Assembly (NCBI RefSeq): GCF_001889265.1
Contig: NZ_CP018151.1
Coordinates: 2,790,001-2,854,000, forward strand
Source of the DNA: Microbacterium sp. 1.5R
Lineage (GTDB): Bacteria; Actinomycetota; Actinomycetes; Actinomycetales; Microbacteriaceae
DNA length: 64,000 nucleotides
Direction: 5' to 3'
Part shown: piece after piece, positions 17,212 through 27,400 of the stretch
How positions within the stretch are numbered: the stretch's first letter is position 1
Layout of the letters: every line of letters starts with the position of its first letter
Notes under the pieces: model-generated
The model's input: only the letters and a program-made list of their open reading frames with translations
Databases searched by the model: none
Told to the model about the DNA's origin: nothing
Translations under genes and position numbers: made by a program

Positions 17212-17853
17212 ATGAGCGTCACCGACCGCACGATCCTCCTCGCCGGAGCCACCAGCCCGTCTGGCCTCGCCCTGGCGCGAGCACTCGTCGACGCCGGGGC
17301 GCGCGTCGTCGCCACCGGCCGATCTTCAGAACGGCTGCACGCGCTCGACGCACTCGGCGCACAGGTCGAGGTGGCCGACGCGACCTCGCTGGCGTCGATG
17401 ACGGAACTCGCTTCCCGCCTGCAGGCGATCGACGCCGTGATCCCGCTGGTCGGCGGCTGGCGCGGCGGAGGGGGCCTCGCCGGACAGACCGACGACGACC
17501 TGCACGCGCTTATGCCCGCGTTCGATGCGGTGCGCGCCACCAGCCGCGCCTTCGACTCCCTGCTGCGGGCCTCTGACGCCGGACGCTTCGCGATCGTCTC
17601 GTCGACAGCGGTCGGTCGCCCTCTGGCGGGAGGCGCGAACTATGCCGCCGTCAAGGCCGCGAGCGAGGCGTGGACGCGCGCGGTGGCGCAGGGCTTCGCG
17701 AAGGCAGCGCGGGATGCCGTCGAGCCCCTGCGCGCGGCATCGGTCGTCTTCCGCGCCAAGGCACTGGACCCGGACTCACTCGCGCCGCAGGTGCTCACAC
17801 TGTGGGATGCGGACGCCGCCGATCTCAACGACCGGATCATCACGCTCGACTGA
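17212..17853 (+). CDS. Short-chain dehydrogenase/reductase (SDR)
   Basis: A 213-residue Rossmann protein beginning ILLAGATSPSGLALARALVDAGARVVATGRSSERL, the SDR cofactor motif with a GATSPSG variant of TGxxxGIG and an Arg after strand 2 favouring NADP. The catalytic Ser and YxxxK are present in IVSSTAVGRPLAGGANYAAVKAASE. It follows DUF6421, a recurring pair that suggests a shared substrate or pathway, but the substrate is unknown. The ATG at 17212 is preceded by GAG-rich sequence 9-12 nt upstream. Shorter than most SDRs (about 250 aa), lacking part of the C-terminal substrate loop. Confidence 0.84.
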   Translation: MSVTDRTILLAGATSPSGLALARALVDAGARVVATGRSSERLHALDALGAQVEVADATSLASMTELASRLQAIDAVIPLVGGWRGGGGLAGQTDDDLHALMPAFDAVRATSRAFDSLLRASDAGRFAIVSSTAVGRPLAGGANYAAVKAASEAWTRAVAQGFAKAARDAVEPLRAASVVFRAKALDPDSLAPQVLTLWDADAADLNDRIITLD

Positions 17854-17904
17854 ACGCCGCAGCCCGTTCCGCTGCCGACGCGTTCGGCTGGTGACGCCGT
17901 TCCG

Positions 17905-19443
17905 CTAGCGGCGCGCCTCCGGCACCTCAGGAGGGAGCCCTCGGAGGGGCGGCGGAGCATCCGCGACGCGCGCATCGACGCTGCGGTCCTCCGCGGAATC
18001 CGCTCGGCCCTCGGCCACCGCGTCCGCGTTCCACTCGGCGCCGGTGCCCGTGCCGCCGCCCGTGTTCTCGCCTGCGTCGTCCGGTGCGCCGTCGCCGTCG
18101 CCGTCGGGTTCGCCGTCGCCGGGATTCTGCTCCGGCGCGTTCGCGTAGAGCTCGGTGAGCTTGCGATACGACTTCGTGAAGAAGGCCAGCGTCGCGGCGA
18201 TCACCATGATGATGCCCGCGAACAGGCAGATCAGGGCGATGCCCCGAGCCTCACCCTCACCCAGCAGCCATTCCCACTGCTGCTGCCCCTCGGGGGTTCT
18301 CATGTACGGGATGATCAGGAACTCCGCGATCGGCGCGATGAGGAATGCCGTGATCGGAGCGGCTGCGGCCTCCATCGCCGCGGCGACGCCGAACACACGC
18401 CCCTGCCTGTCATAGCGGACGACCTTCTGGATGATGGTCTGCTCGGCCGCCTCGACGGGCGGCACGAGGGCCATGTAGATCCACATGCCGACGACGTAGA
18501 GCGGCCACCATTCGCGCAGCATGAACACCGACCCCAGGATGCCCATCGCGATCACGACGAGCAGCAGGGTGCGCATGGGTTTCGCCCCGAGGCCGAACTT
18601 CGCCACGAGCCCGCCGCCGATCAGGAACCCGGTCGACGCGAACGCCAGCGCGAAGCCCCACATCTGCGCGTCGAAGAGCGTGAGACCGTACGGATCCATC
18701 AGCGCCATGTACACGCCGCCGATGAGGTTGTTGAACGTCGAGAAGATGATCAGCGCGAACAGTCCGGGGGCCAGCCGGATCGCCGCCACACTGCCGCGGA
18801 AGTCGAGGGCGCTCTTCGCATCGGGGTCTGGCTGCGGCGCCCCCTCGGGGATGCGGATGAAGAGCAGGTGCACGAAGGTCAGCACCATCGCGCCGATCGC
18901 GATCGCGAGCGTCCACCCCATGCCCAGGAAGCCGATGGACAGCCCGGAGAAGACGCTGGTCACGAGGAAGGCCAGACCCTGCACCGTGCCGACCAGGCCG
19001 TTGGCGTTGGCCCGTCGATCTTCGGGGATGAGCAGCGTGACGGTCGTCGAGAGCGCGATGTTGCGGAGCTGCTCGATCACCCCGCCGAACAGGATGATCG
19101 CCGAGAACAGCCAGAACCACGGACCGCCGAGGTCGAGCAGCGCCGCCTCCGGCTGCCAGACGTAGAGAACGCCTGCGATCAGGAAGGCGACCGCCGAGAT
19201 GACGCTCGAGAGCAGCATCACCGTGTGTTTGCGATTGCGATCGACGATGGTGCCGAAGATCATCGCGAAGAAGGCGATGAACAGCATGTACGCGCCGCCG
19301 ATGACGCCGGTCGCGAGCACGGACTGCGTCTCGATGTAGACCCAAAAGGTCAGCGCGAACCACAGAAAGCTCGTCGTCACGTTCGCGATGAGCGTGTTGA
19401 CGAGGACGTTCGCGAAGGCGGTCTTCGCAGCGCTGCGCTCCAT
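17905..19443 (-). CDS. MFS transporter (macrolide-efflux-like) with acidic C-terminal tail
   Basis: A 512-residue membrane protein with 12 predicted helices, starting FANVLVNTLIANVTTSFLWFALTFWVYIETQSVLATGV, as in MefA-type MFS exporters. The motif A region is FGTIVDRNRKH. An unusual cytoplasmic tail of about 80 residues is made of Gly/Asp/Pro/Glu (for example DGEPDGDGDGAPDDAG) and ends Pro/Arg-rich; this is beyond the transport core. The substrate is unknown. ATG 19443 has TACCCT 7 nt upstream (leaderless). Divergent from the threonine aldolase gene with 92 bp between starts. Confidence 0.83.
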   Translation of the reverse strand: MERSAAKTAFANVLVNTLIANVTTSFLWFALTFWVYIETQSVLATGVIGGAYMLFIAFFAMIFGTIVDRNRKHTVMLLSSVISAVAFLIAGVLYVWQPEAALLDLGGPWFWLFSAIILFGGVIEQLRNIALSTTVTLLIPEDRRANANGLVGTVQGLAFLVTSVFSGLSIGFLGMGWTLAIAIGAMVLTFVHLLFIRIPEGAPQPDPDAKSALDFRGSVAAIRLAPGLFALIIFSTFNNLIGGVYMALMDPYGLTLFDAQMWGFALAFASTGFLIGGGLVAKFGLGAKPMRTLLLVVIAMGILGSVFMLREWWPLYVVGMWIYMALVPPVEAAEQTIIQKVVRYDRQGRVFGVAAAMEAAAAPITAFLIAPIAEFLIIPYMRTPEGQQQWEWLLGEGEARGIALICLFAGIIMVIAATLAFFTKSYRKLTELYANAPEQNPGDGEPDGDGDGAPDDAGENTGGGTGTGAEWNADAVAEGRADSAEDRSVDARVADAPPPLRGLPPEVPEARR

Positions 19444-19535
19444 GAATTAGAGGGTAGGCGGGGCCTCGGACATTCGCTAGAGCGGTATGCCGGCCGGGGG
19501 ACGCCGGGCTCGGCATCCGCCCGTAGGCTTGTGCG

Positions 19536-20603
19536 GTGACTATTCAGCATGACCCCGCGGTCCGGGGCTTCGCCAGCGACAACTATTCCGGCGTCCACCC
19601 CGAGGTCCTCGCGGCCATCGCAGCGGCGAACGGCGGCCACCAGGTCGCGTACGGCGAGGACGCCTACACCGCACGTCTGCAAGAGGTGTTCCGCGCCCAC
19701 TTCGGCGAGGGCGTCCAGGCGTTCCCGGTGTTCAACGGCACGGGTGCGAACGTCACCGGCCTGCAGTCGATGCTGCCCCGCTGGGGAGCCGTCATCGCGG
19801 CATCCTCCGCGCACATCAACGTCGACGAGGGCGGAGCGCCCGAGAAGATCGGCGGATTCAAGATCCTCGCCGTCCCGACCGACGACGGCAAGCTCACGCC
19901 CGAGCTCGTCGACCGCGAGGCCTGGGGCTGGGGCGACGAGCACCGCGCGCAGCCGCTCGTGGTCTCGATCACGCAGTCGACCGAGCTCGGCACCCTCTAC
20001 TCCGTCGACGAGATCCGGGCTCTCGCCGATCACGCGCACGAACGCGGCATGACCCTGCACCTCGACGGCGCGCGCATCTCGAACGCGGCCGCAGCCCTCG
20101 ACGTGCCGCTGCGCGCGTTCACCCGCGACGCCGGCGTCGACGTGCTCAGCTTCGGCGGCACGAAGAACGGCGCCATGCTCGGCGAGGCCATCGTGGTGCT
20201 GAACCCCGAGGCATCGAACGGACTGCAGTACTCCCGCAAGTTCAACATGCAGCTGTCGTCGAAGATGCGCTTCGTCTCCGCCCAGCTCATCGCGCTGCTC
20301 GAAGGAGACCTGTGGCTGCGCAACGCCCAGCACGCGAACGCGATGGCGCAGCGGCTGCGCGGGGCGATCGAGGCCGGCATCGCGGCCGGTGAGATCACCG
20401 GCGTCTCGTTCACGCAGCCGACCCAGGCGAACGGCGTGTTCGCGCAGCTGCCCGATGGCATCGCCGACCAGCTGCGCGAGAAGTTCCGCTTCTACGACTG
20501 GGATGCCGCGCGCAACGAGGTGCGGTGGATGTGCGGCTTCGACACCGAGGAGTCCGACGTCGACGAGTTCGTCGCAGAGCTCGCGCGCCTCACGACACGC
20601 TGA
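19536..20603 (+). CDS. ltaE: Low-specificity L-threonine aldolase / beta-eliminating lyase family
   Basis: A 355-residue fold-type I PLP enzyme. The N-terminal FASDNYSGVHPEVLAAI matches the threonine aldolase start. The substrate/PLP region includes FNGTGANVTGLQ and HLDGARISNAAAAL, and the Schiff-base lysine is in SFGGTKNGAMLGEA (about residue 209). The enzyme splits L-threonine/allo-threonine into glycine and acetaldehyde. Length fits the family. GTG 19536 has TAGGCT exactly 6 nt upstream (leaderless). Members also act on other beta-hydroxy amino acids, so specificity is inferred. Confidence 0.88.
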   Translation: MTIQHDPAVRGFASDNYSGVHPEVLAAIAAANGGHQVAYGEDAYTARLQEVFRAHFGEGVQAFPVFNGTGANVTGLQSMLPRWGAVIAASSAHINVDEGGAPEKIGGFKILAVPTDDGKLTPELVDREAWGWGDEHRAQPLVVSITQSTELGTLYSVDEIRALADHAHERGMTLHLDGARISNAAAALDVPLRAFTRDAGVDVLSFGGTKNGAMLGEAIVVLNPEASNGLQYSRKFNMQLSSKMRFVSAQLIALLEGDLWLRNAQHANAMAQRLRGAIEAGIAAGEITGVSFTQPTQANGVFAQLPDGIADQLREKFRFYDWDAARNEVRWMCGFDTEESDVDEFVAELARLTTR

Positions 20604-20627
20604 GCTGAGCGGAACTGAGCTGAGCGG

Positions 20628-21227
20628 CTAGCGCAGCAGACCGAGGTTCGCGAGCGCCAGGCGGATGAGGGTGCCTCGCCCGCCCTCCATCTCGGCGGCG
20701 ACGGCGTCCGATGCCGCGGCCTCGGGCGAGAACCACGTGACCTCGAGTGCATCCTGGCGCGGCTCGCACGTGCCGGTGACCGGCACCACGAATGCGAGCG
20801 AGACGGCATGCTGACGGTCATCATGGTAGGCGCTGACCCCCGGGATCGGGAAGTACTCGGCGACCGTGAAGGGCAGCGGCTGCGGCGGCAGCAGGGGGAA
20901 CGCCATCGGGCCCAGATCGTTCTCGACATGGCGGAACAGCGCATCGCGGATCGTCTCGCCGAACCGCACTCGGCCCGAGACGATGGTGCGCGTCATCTCG
21001 CCCATGGGCGTCGAACGCAGCAGGATGCCGATCTCGGTCACCTGCCCGGAGCCATCGGTCCTCACCGGGATCGCCTCGACGTAGAGCATGGGCAGATGGC
21101 GTCTCGCCTCCGCCAGCTCGAAGTCGCTCAACCACCCCGGGTTGGAGTCACGCGAGGGCTGTGCGGCGCCGAAGCCCTCCATGCCGTCGTCGGGCTCGGG
21201 GTCGGGATCAGGTGTGCGGACGGCCAT
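20628..21227 (-). CDS. NUDIX-fold family protein (DUF4916-like)
   Basis: A 199-residue protein with an N-terminal Pro/Asp-rich stretch and the NUDIX-like core MLYVEAIPVRTDGSGQVTEIGILLRS ... GRVRFGETIRDALFRHVENDLG. The NUDIX box is degenerate: G, E and R landmarks remain, but REUXEE appears as RHVEND, so catalysis on nucleoside diphosphates is doubtful. It fits DUF4916, a family typical of Actinobacteria. ATG 21227 has AAAGGAG directly 3-5 nt upstream. Convergent with ltaE. Confidence 0.75.
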   Translation of the reverse strand: MAVRTPDPDPEPDDGMEGFGAAQPSRDSNPGWLSDFELAEARRHLPMLYVEAIPVRTDGSGQVTEIGILLRSTPMGEMTRTIVSGRVRFGETIRDALFRHVENDLGPMAFPLLPPQPLPFTVAEYFPIPGVSAYHDDRQHAVSLAFVVPVTGTCEPRQDALEVTWFSPEAAASDAVAAEMEGGRGTLIRLALANLGLLR

Positions 21228-21340
21228 GTCTCCTTTCTACCAGCAGCGCCCTCCGGCGAACACCGACTTGAGGCCACGACCGGCATACGATCCGATGATC
21301 GTCTCCTGCGGGTGTCGGACGGCGCTGGCAGGATGGGACC

Positions 21341-21997
21341 GTGAGCGAAGAACTGATGATCGACGGGCTCCTCACGCGCTGGTCGACGGAAGATCGCGCG
21401 GGGATGCCGCTGCTGGTGCTGCTGCACGGATACGGCGCCGACGAGCACGACCTGTTCGGTCTCGTCCCTTACCTGCCGGACGGCATCGTGGTCGCGTCCG
21501 TCGCCGCCCCGCTCGCTCCCCCGTGGCCGATGCCCGGGCGCTCGTGGTACGCCATCGAGGGTCTCGACGGCCGCAGCTCGACATCCGTCACCGTCGCGGC
21601 AGAGGCGTTCCTGCGCTGGCTCGACGATGTCAGGGCCCACGCCCCTGCCGTGGCCCTTCTCGGGTTCTCGCAGGGTGCCGCCGTCGCCCTGCAGGCCATG
21701 CGACTCGCGCCCGGGAGCATCGACACCGTGGTGGCCCTCAGCGGTTACGCCGCGCCCGGCGAGCTGCCGGGCGACGATGCGCTGACCGAGGCGCGACCGC
21801 ACGTCTTCTGGGGCCGAGGCACGAACGACCAGGTGATCCCCCAGGCGCTGGTCGCGCACACCGCCGAGTGGCTTCCGGCGCACTCCGAGTTGTCCGGACG
21901 CGTCTACACCGGGCTCACGCACAGCATCTCGGAGGAGGAGCTCCGAGACGTGCGCGCGTTCCTCACGAAGTGGTTGGAGCGCGCCGTCGAGGCGTGA
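21341..21997 (+). CDS. Phospholipase/carboxylesterase-type alpha/beta hydrolase
   Basis: A 218-residue serine hydrolase. The oxyanion loop is LLHGYGADEHDLFGLVPYL, the nucleophile elbow LLGFSQGAAVALQAM (GFSQG, Ser about 110), an Asp appears in GTNDQVIP and the His in GLTHSISEEEL. This order is that of the YpfH/carboxylesterase group, which cleaves short acyl esters or lysophospholipids. GTG 21341 is preceded by CAGGAT at 6 nt, a weaker version of the leaderless box. It lies upstream of the ABC-F gene but is separated by a 258-bp leader with its own promoter. Confidence 0.86.
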   Translation: MSEELMIDGLLTRWSTEDRAGMPLLVLLHGYGADEHDLFGLVPYLPDGIVVASVAAPLAPPWPMPGRSWYAIEGLDGRSSTSVTVAAEAFLRWLDDVRAHAPAVALLGFSQGAAVALQAMRLAPGSIDTVVALSGYAAPGELPGDDALTEARPHVFWGRGTNDQVIPQALVAHTAEWLPAHSELSGRVYTGLTHSISEEELRDVRAFLTKWLERAVEA

Positions 21998-22016
21998 CCG
22001 CCCCCGCACGCAGCCG

Positions 22017-22255
22017 CGACACGCCCGGGGTTGCGAAACTCCGACACGCCCGGGTATCGTCGTTGAGTCCTGTCCGCCGTGTCTGGAAGTCCTTTGATCT
22101 GATCCGTCGCCTCCGCGCTCATCTTTCCGCGCGCTGACCCGACGATCGCCGACTCCACGGCAGACCACCGCCCGCTGTCCTTCGACAGCGACCCGCTCAG
22201 ACGGGCCCATCGGGCGACCGGTGTCAGTGCACCCTCGCACTGGACAGGAGACACC
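22017..22255 (+). promoter_or_regulatory. Promoter and structured leader of the ABC-F gene (attenuator candidate)
   Basis: A 13-bp direct repeat CGACACGCCCGGG (22017-22029 and 22042-22054) flanks a TTGCGA -35 (22031-22036); the -10 is TATCGT (22055-22060), spacer 18. The leader is about 190 nt. A perfect hairpin CGCTGTC-CTTC-GACAGCG lies at 22173-22190. A second fold at 22220-22255 pairs GGTGTC with GACACC around an inner AGTGC/GCACT stem and encloses the AGGAG ribosome site (22246-22250) just before ATG. A short frame GTG-TCT-GGA-AGT-CCT-TTG-ATC-stop in the leader could be a control peptide. Such leaders are typical of antibiotic-inducible ABC-F genes; induction is inferred. Confidence 0.6.
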
Positions 22256-23929
22256 ATGTCAGTCCCCACTCTTCATTCATCGGTCACCCTCGATCGACTC
22301 ACCTTCACCTGGCCCGACGGCACGTCAGCGCTCGACTCGGTCTCCGGATCATTCGGCTCCGGTCGCACCGGCCTCGTCGGTCGCAACGGCGCCGGCAAGT
22401 CCACGCTGCTGCGGCTGATGGCGGGCGAGCTGACCCCGACGGCCGGGCACCTCACCACCACCGGCGAGGTCGCCTACCTGCCGCAGCAGCTCACACTCGA
22501 CGTCGACCGCCGGGTCGCCGATCTTCTCGGAGTGGCTCCCGCCCTCGATGCCGTCCGTGCGATCGGCGCGGGCGACGTCGATCAGGTGCACTTCGACACG
22601 GTCGGCGACGAGTGGGACATCGAAGCGCGCGCCGAGATGTCCCTGGCAGACGCCGGGCTCGCCCCCGAGTTCCTCGACCGGAGGGTCGGCGAGCTGTCGG
22701 GTGGTGAGGCCGTGCTGGTCGCGATCGCCGGCATCCGTCTCCGGCGCGCGCCGATCACCCTGCTCGACGAACCGACCAACAATCTCGACCGCGACGCCCG
22801 CGCGAGACTCGCGGCGATGGTCCGCTCGTGGAAGGGCACACTCATCGTTGTCAGCCACGACCTGTCGCTGCTCGAACTGATGGACGACACCGCCGAGCTC
22901 TACGCCCAGACGCTGAGCGTGTTCGGCGGGCCGTACTCCGAATGGCGCGCCTGGTTGGACGCCGAGCAGGATGCCGCGAGGCAGGCGGAGGTGACGGCGA
23001 AACAGGAGTTCCGCAAGGAGAAGCGCCAGCGCATCGAGGCCGAGGTCAAGCTCGCCCACCGAGCGCGCACCGCCAAGAAGGCCGAGATCGAGAAGCGCGT
23101 GCCGAAGATCGTGGCCCACGGGCGCAAGATGGCGGCCGAGGTGTCGGCGGGCAGGCTGCGCACGGAGGTCGGGGCGAAGGAGGATGCCGCCCGCACCGCG
23201 CTCGACGAGGCGGGGCGGCGCCTGAGGTCCGACGCGTCGATGAAGATCGAGCTGCCGGATCCGCAGGTGTCACGCAGTCGTCGCATCGCGACGATCGGCG
23301 ACGGCGAGAGGTCGTGGATCATCCAGGGTCCCGATCGGGTCGCGCTGATCGGGCGCAACGGCGCCGGAAAGACCACGCTGCTCGAACGGCTCGTGGCCGA
23401 CGTCGGCCACGACTCCGGAGAAGCGCCGCCGCTCGACGCGGATCGGCCCGATCCGTCGGGTGACGGCGCGGGTCTCCGGAGTTCCGGAGCGCGCCTCGTC
23501 GCGACAGCTCTCACCGACCGGATCGGCTACCTGCCGCAGCGCGTCGACGGGCTCGACGAGAACCGGTCGGTGTTCGAGAACATCGCGGATGCCGCACCGC
23601 AGGTGCCCGAGAAGGAGCTGCGCAATCGCCTCGCACGGTTCCTCATCCGAGGGGCCACCGCGGAGCGACATGTCGCCGCTCTGTCAGGCGGCGAGCGGTT
23701 CCGCGTGGCTCTGGCGAAACTGCTGCTCTCGGACCCCGCACCCCACCTCGTGGTGCTGGACGAGCCGACGAACAACCTCGACATCGACACGGTCGATCAG
23801 CTGGTCGAGGCGCTCCGGGCATACCGCGGGGCGGTGCTGGTCGTGAGTCATGACGATGCGTTCCTCGCGCGTCTCGACCTGGGACTCACGCTCGAGATCG
23901 ACGTCGACGGCTCACTGACCGCGAGGTGA
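22256..23929 (+). CDS. ABC-F ribosome-protection-type ATPase
   Basis: A 557-residue soluble protein with two ABC ATPase domains and no membrane segment. Domain 1 has [27 protein letters not shown] and [11 protein letters not shown]; domain 2 has [28 protein letters not shown] and [12 protein letters not shown] charged linker of roughly 90 residues ([22 protein letters not shown] onward) would reach the ribosomal P site/tunnel. ABC-F proteins modulate translation and some displace macrolide, lincosamide or pleuromutilin drugs. The long structured leader favours an inducible resistance-type role, but the drug cannot be named. ATG 22256 has AGGAG 5 nt upstream. Confidence 0.9.
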   Translation: MSVPTLHSSVTLDRLTFTWPDGTSALDSVSGSFGSGRTGLVGRNGAGKSTLLRLMAGELTPTAGHLTTTGEVAYLPQQLTLDVDRRVADLLGVAPALDAVRAIGAGDVDQVHFDTVGDEWDIEARAEMSLADAGLAPEFLDRRVGELSGGEAVLVAIAGIRLRRAPITLLDEPTNNLDRDARARLAAMVRSWKGTLIVVSHDLSLLELMDDTAELYAQTLSVFGGPYSEWRAWLDAEQDAARQAEVTAKQEFRKEKRQRIEAEVKLAHRARTAKKAEIEKRVPKIVAHGRKMAAEVSAGRLRTEVGAKEDAARTALDEAGRRLRSDASMKIELPDPQVSRSRRIATIGDGERSWIIQGPDRVALIGRNGAGKTTLLERLVADVGHDSGEAPPLDADRPDPSGDGAGLRSSGARLVATALTDRIGYLPQRVDGLDENRSVFENIADAAPQVPEKELRNRLARFLIRGATAERHVAALSGGERFRVALAKLLLSDPAPHLVVLDEPTNNLDIDTVDQLVEALRAYRGAVLVVSHDDAFLARLDLGLTLEIDVDGSLTAR

Positions 23930-23931
23930 GC

Positions 23932-24342
23932 TCACGCCCGTCGGCTCCGCATCGCCCGGGTATGGGCGATCGCGGGGTCGGCGGCGAGCAGGGTGTAGTC
24001 CTCGGATTCTCGAGGGACGAGCGCGACCCGCCCCTCGGCGTCGTGGGCGATCCCCCACCCGTAGCGTTTTCCCAGCGGTGATGAGCGCAGGCAGGGCTGC
24101 CCCTTCGAGAAGAACGCCTCGCGTGCGGCGGAGTCGTCGGGGTCGATCCCGGCACGCAGCGCATGGGTGGTGAAGATCACGTCGTCGGAGGTGCGCGCAT
24201 ACGGCTCTTCCGCGATCAGTCGATAGTGCAGTGCGGCGATCGTGGGCCTCTCACCCGTCGGCGGCTCTTCGGCGTGGTCGACGGGACAGTCTTCTGCGAC
24301 CTCGATGAACGTGCTCGCGTAGTTCGTGGTGTGCGTCGCCAT
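23932..24342 (-). CDS. DUF6157-like small protein
   Basis: A 136-residue soluble protein: MATHTTNYASTFIEVAEDCP at the start, then YRLIAEEPYARTSDDVIFTTHALRAG and FFSKGQPCLRSSPLGKRYGWGIAHDAEGRVALVPRESEDY. The block with TSDDVIF and SPLxKRYGWGIH-like sequence fits DUF6157, whose function is unknown. The product is Cys-poor and lacks targeting signals. Its stop is 2 bp from the end of the convergent ABC-F gene, and its start lies 69 bp from that of the divergent helicase gene. ATG 24342 begins the conserved block. Confidence 0.75.
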   Translation of the reverse strand: MATHTTNYASTFIEVAEDCPVDHAEEPPTGERPTIAALHYRLIAEEPYARTSDDVIFTTHALRAGIDPDDSAAREAFFSKGQPCLRSSPLGKRYGWGIAHDAEGRVALVPRESEDYTLLAADPAIAHTRAMRSRRA

Positions 24343-24411
24343 GCCTACAGCATGCCCGCACCCTCGGACAATGCCGACCCCGATGTCGGTGGCACGGGTG
24401 ATGATGGAGGG

Positions 24412-27400
24412 ATGAGCGACGTGCTCGAACGCTTCACCCCTGCCACGCAAGACTGGTTCCGGGGTGCGTTTCCCGAACCCACGCCCGCCCAGTCGGGCGC
24501 CTGGAATGCGATCTCTGCCGGAAAGCACGCGCTCGTCGTCGCACCGACCGGCTCGGGCAAGACGCTCTCGGCCTTCCTCTGGGCGATCGACAGCGTGTTC
24601 CGCGAGCGCATCGAGCAGCCCACCCCTCCCGCGAAGCGCGCGAAGGCCGCCGACGCCTCGCGCACGCGCATCCTCTACATCTCGCCGCTGAAGGCGCTCG
24701 GCGTCGACGTGGAGCGCAACTTGCGCTCGCCCCTCATCGGCATCGGCCAGTCGGCCAGGCGACTGGGTGTGGAGGCCCCTTCGGTGACGGTCGGCGTGCG
24801 CTCGGGCGACACGACCTCGAGCGATCGCCGCAAGCTGGTCTCCGATCCGCCCGACATCCTTATCACGACCCCCGAGTCGCTGTATCTGATGCTCACCAGT
24901 CGCGCCGGCGAGACGCTGCGCGATGTGCACACGGTCATCATCGACGAGGTGCATGCGGTCGCCGCGACCAAGCGCGGAGCCCACCTCGCGGTGAGCCTCG
25001 AGCGGCTCGATGCGCTGCGTCGCACCCACGGCCACGACCAACCCGCACAGCGCATCGGACTGTCGGCCACCGTGCGTCCGATCGACGAGGTCGCGCGGTT
25101 CCTCGGCGGCGCGGCCCCTGTCGAGATCGTCGCGCCGCCGGCGTCCAAGACGTTCGAGCTGGGCGTCGTGGTGCCGATGGACGACATGACCAATCCGCCA
25201 CCCCCTCCCGGCGCGCCGAAGGACGCGGGAGACGCGGCGGATGCGGAGTACACCGAGGTCACCGGCTCCGTGTGGCCCCACGTCGAGGAGGCGATCGTCG
25301 ATCGCATCCTGCAGAACAAGTCGACCATCGTGTTCTCCAACTCGCGTCGCCTCGCCGAGCGCCTCACCGGGCGACTCAACGAGATCTACTCCGAGCGCAT
25401 CGGCGTCGCACTGCCCGAGGCCTCCGTGCCGGCAGCCATGATGGCGCAGGCAGGTGCCACCGCCGGAGCAGACCCCGTGCTCGCCAAGGCGCACCACGGG
25501 TCGGTCTCGAAAGAGCAGCGCGCCCAGGTCGAAGAAGAGCTCAAGTCCGGTGTCCTGCGCTGCGTCGTCGCGACGAGCAGCCTCGAGCTCGGCATCGACA
25601 TGGGTGCGGTCGACCTGGTGATCCAGGTCGAGGCTCCGCCGTCCGCGGCCTCCGGTCTGCAGCGCGTCGGGCGAGCAGGTCACCAGGTCGGCGAGATCAG
25701 CCGGGCCGCCCTCTTCCCGAAGCACCGCGGCGACGTGCTGCACACCGCGATCGTCACCGAGCGGATGCTGGCGGGCAAGATCGAGGCGATCCAGGTGCCC
25801 CGCAATCCACTCGACATCCTCGCGCAGCAGACGGTCGCCGCCAGCGCCCTCGGCGAGATCAGCGTCGAGGAGTGGTTCGAGACCGTGCGTCGCTCGGCTC
25901 CGTTCCAGTCGCTCCCGCGATCGGCCTACGAGGCGACGCTCGACCTGCTCGCCGGACGGTTCCCCTCCGATGAGTTCGCCGAGCTCCGCCCGCGGCTGGT
26001 GTGGGACAGAGACGCCGGCACCCTGACCGGACGTCCGGGCGCGCAGCGCATCGCCGTCACGAGCGGGGGCACGATCCCCGATCGCGGACTCTTCGGGGTC
26101 TTCGTCGCCGGCGAGTCGACCGGCGCCCGCGTCGGCGAGCTCGACGAGGAGATGGTCTACGAGTCGCGAGTGGGCGACGTCTTCACGCTCGGCACGACGA
26201 GCTGGCGGATCGCCGAGATCACCCATGACCGGGTCAACGTCATCCCCGCCTACGGCCAGCCCGGCAAGGTGCCGTTCTGGCACGGAGACGGCATCGGCCG
26301 ACCGTTCGAGCTCGGCGAGGCGCTGGGGAGGTTCTCGCGAGAGGTCTCCGCCGCGACTCCCGAGAAGGCCGCCCAGCGACTGATCGAAGCCGGACTCGAC
26401 GCGCAGGCGCGGATGAACCTGATGGCGCACCTGACCGAGCAGCGCGAAGCGACCGGAACGCTGCCGACCGATCGCACTCTGACGGTCGAGCGCGGGCGCG
26501 ACGAGGTCGGCGACTGGCGGGTCATCCTTCATTCCCCGTACGGCATGAAGGTGCATGCACCGTGGGCGCTGGCGATCAACGCCCGCATCCGCGAGCGACT
26601 CGGAGTCGAGGGCTCTGCGGTCGCGAGCGACGACGGCATCATCGTGCGCATCCCGGATGCCGAGGCCGAGCCGCCCGGGGCCGAGCTCTTCGTGTTCGAC
26701 CCGGATGAACTCGAGCAGCTCGTCACCCAGGAGGTCGGCGGCTCGGCGCTGTTCGCGTCGCGCTTCCGCGAATGCGCGGCGCGCGCGCTGCTCATGCCGC
26801 GCACCAACCCCAACCGGCGCACCCCGCTGTGGCAGCAGCGTCAGCGTTCGGCGCAGCTGCTCGAGGTGGCGCGCCGGCACCCGACGTTCCCCGTGATCCT
26901 CGAGACGCTCCGTGAGGTCCTGCAGGACGTCTACGACCTGCCCTCGCTGCGCACGCTGGCGGTGTCGATCGCCGACCGGCGCATCCGGCTCGTCGAGACG
27001 CAGCCGTCTCAGCCCTCGCCCTTCGCCCGCGACCTGCTGTTCGGCTACGTCGGCGCCTTCATGTACGAAGGGGACTCCCCCCTCGCCGAGCGCCGGGCGG
27101 CCGCCCTCTCGGTCGACCCCGCGCTGCTCGGCGAGCTGCTCGGCACAATCGAGCTCCGCGAGCTGCTCGACCCCGACGTCATCGCCCAGTTCGAGAGAGA
27201 AGCGCAGCGCCTCGACCCCGAGCGACGAGCGCGAGGTCTCGAAGGCGTCGCCGATCTGCTGCGGATGCTCGGTCCGATGGATGCCGCCGAGATCGACGCA
27301 CGACTCGACCCGGAGACGGGGTCCGCGTCCGACCACCTCGACGCGCTGATCGCCGCCCGCCGCGCGATCCCCGTCACCGTCGCCGGCACCACGCGCGTCG

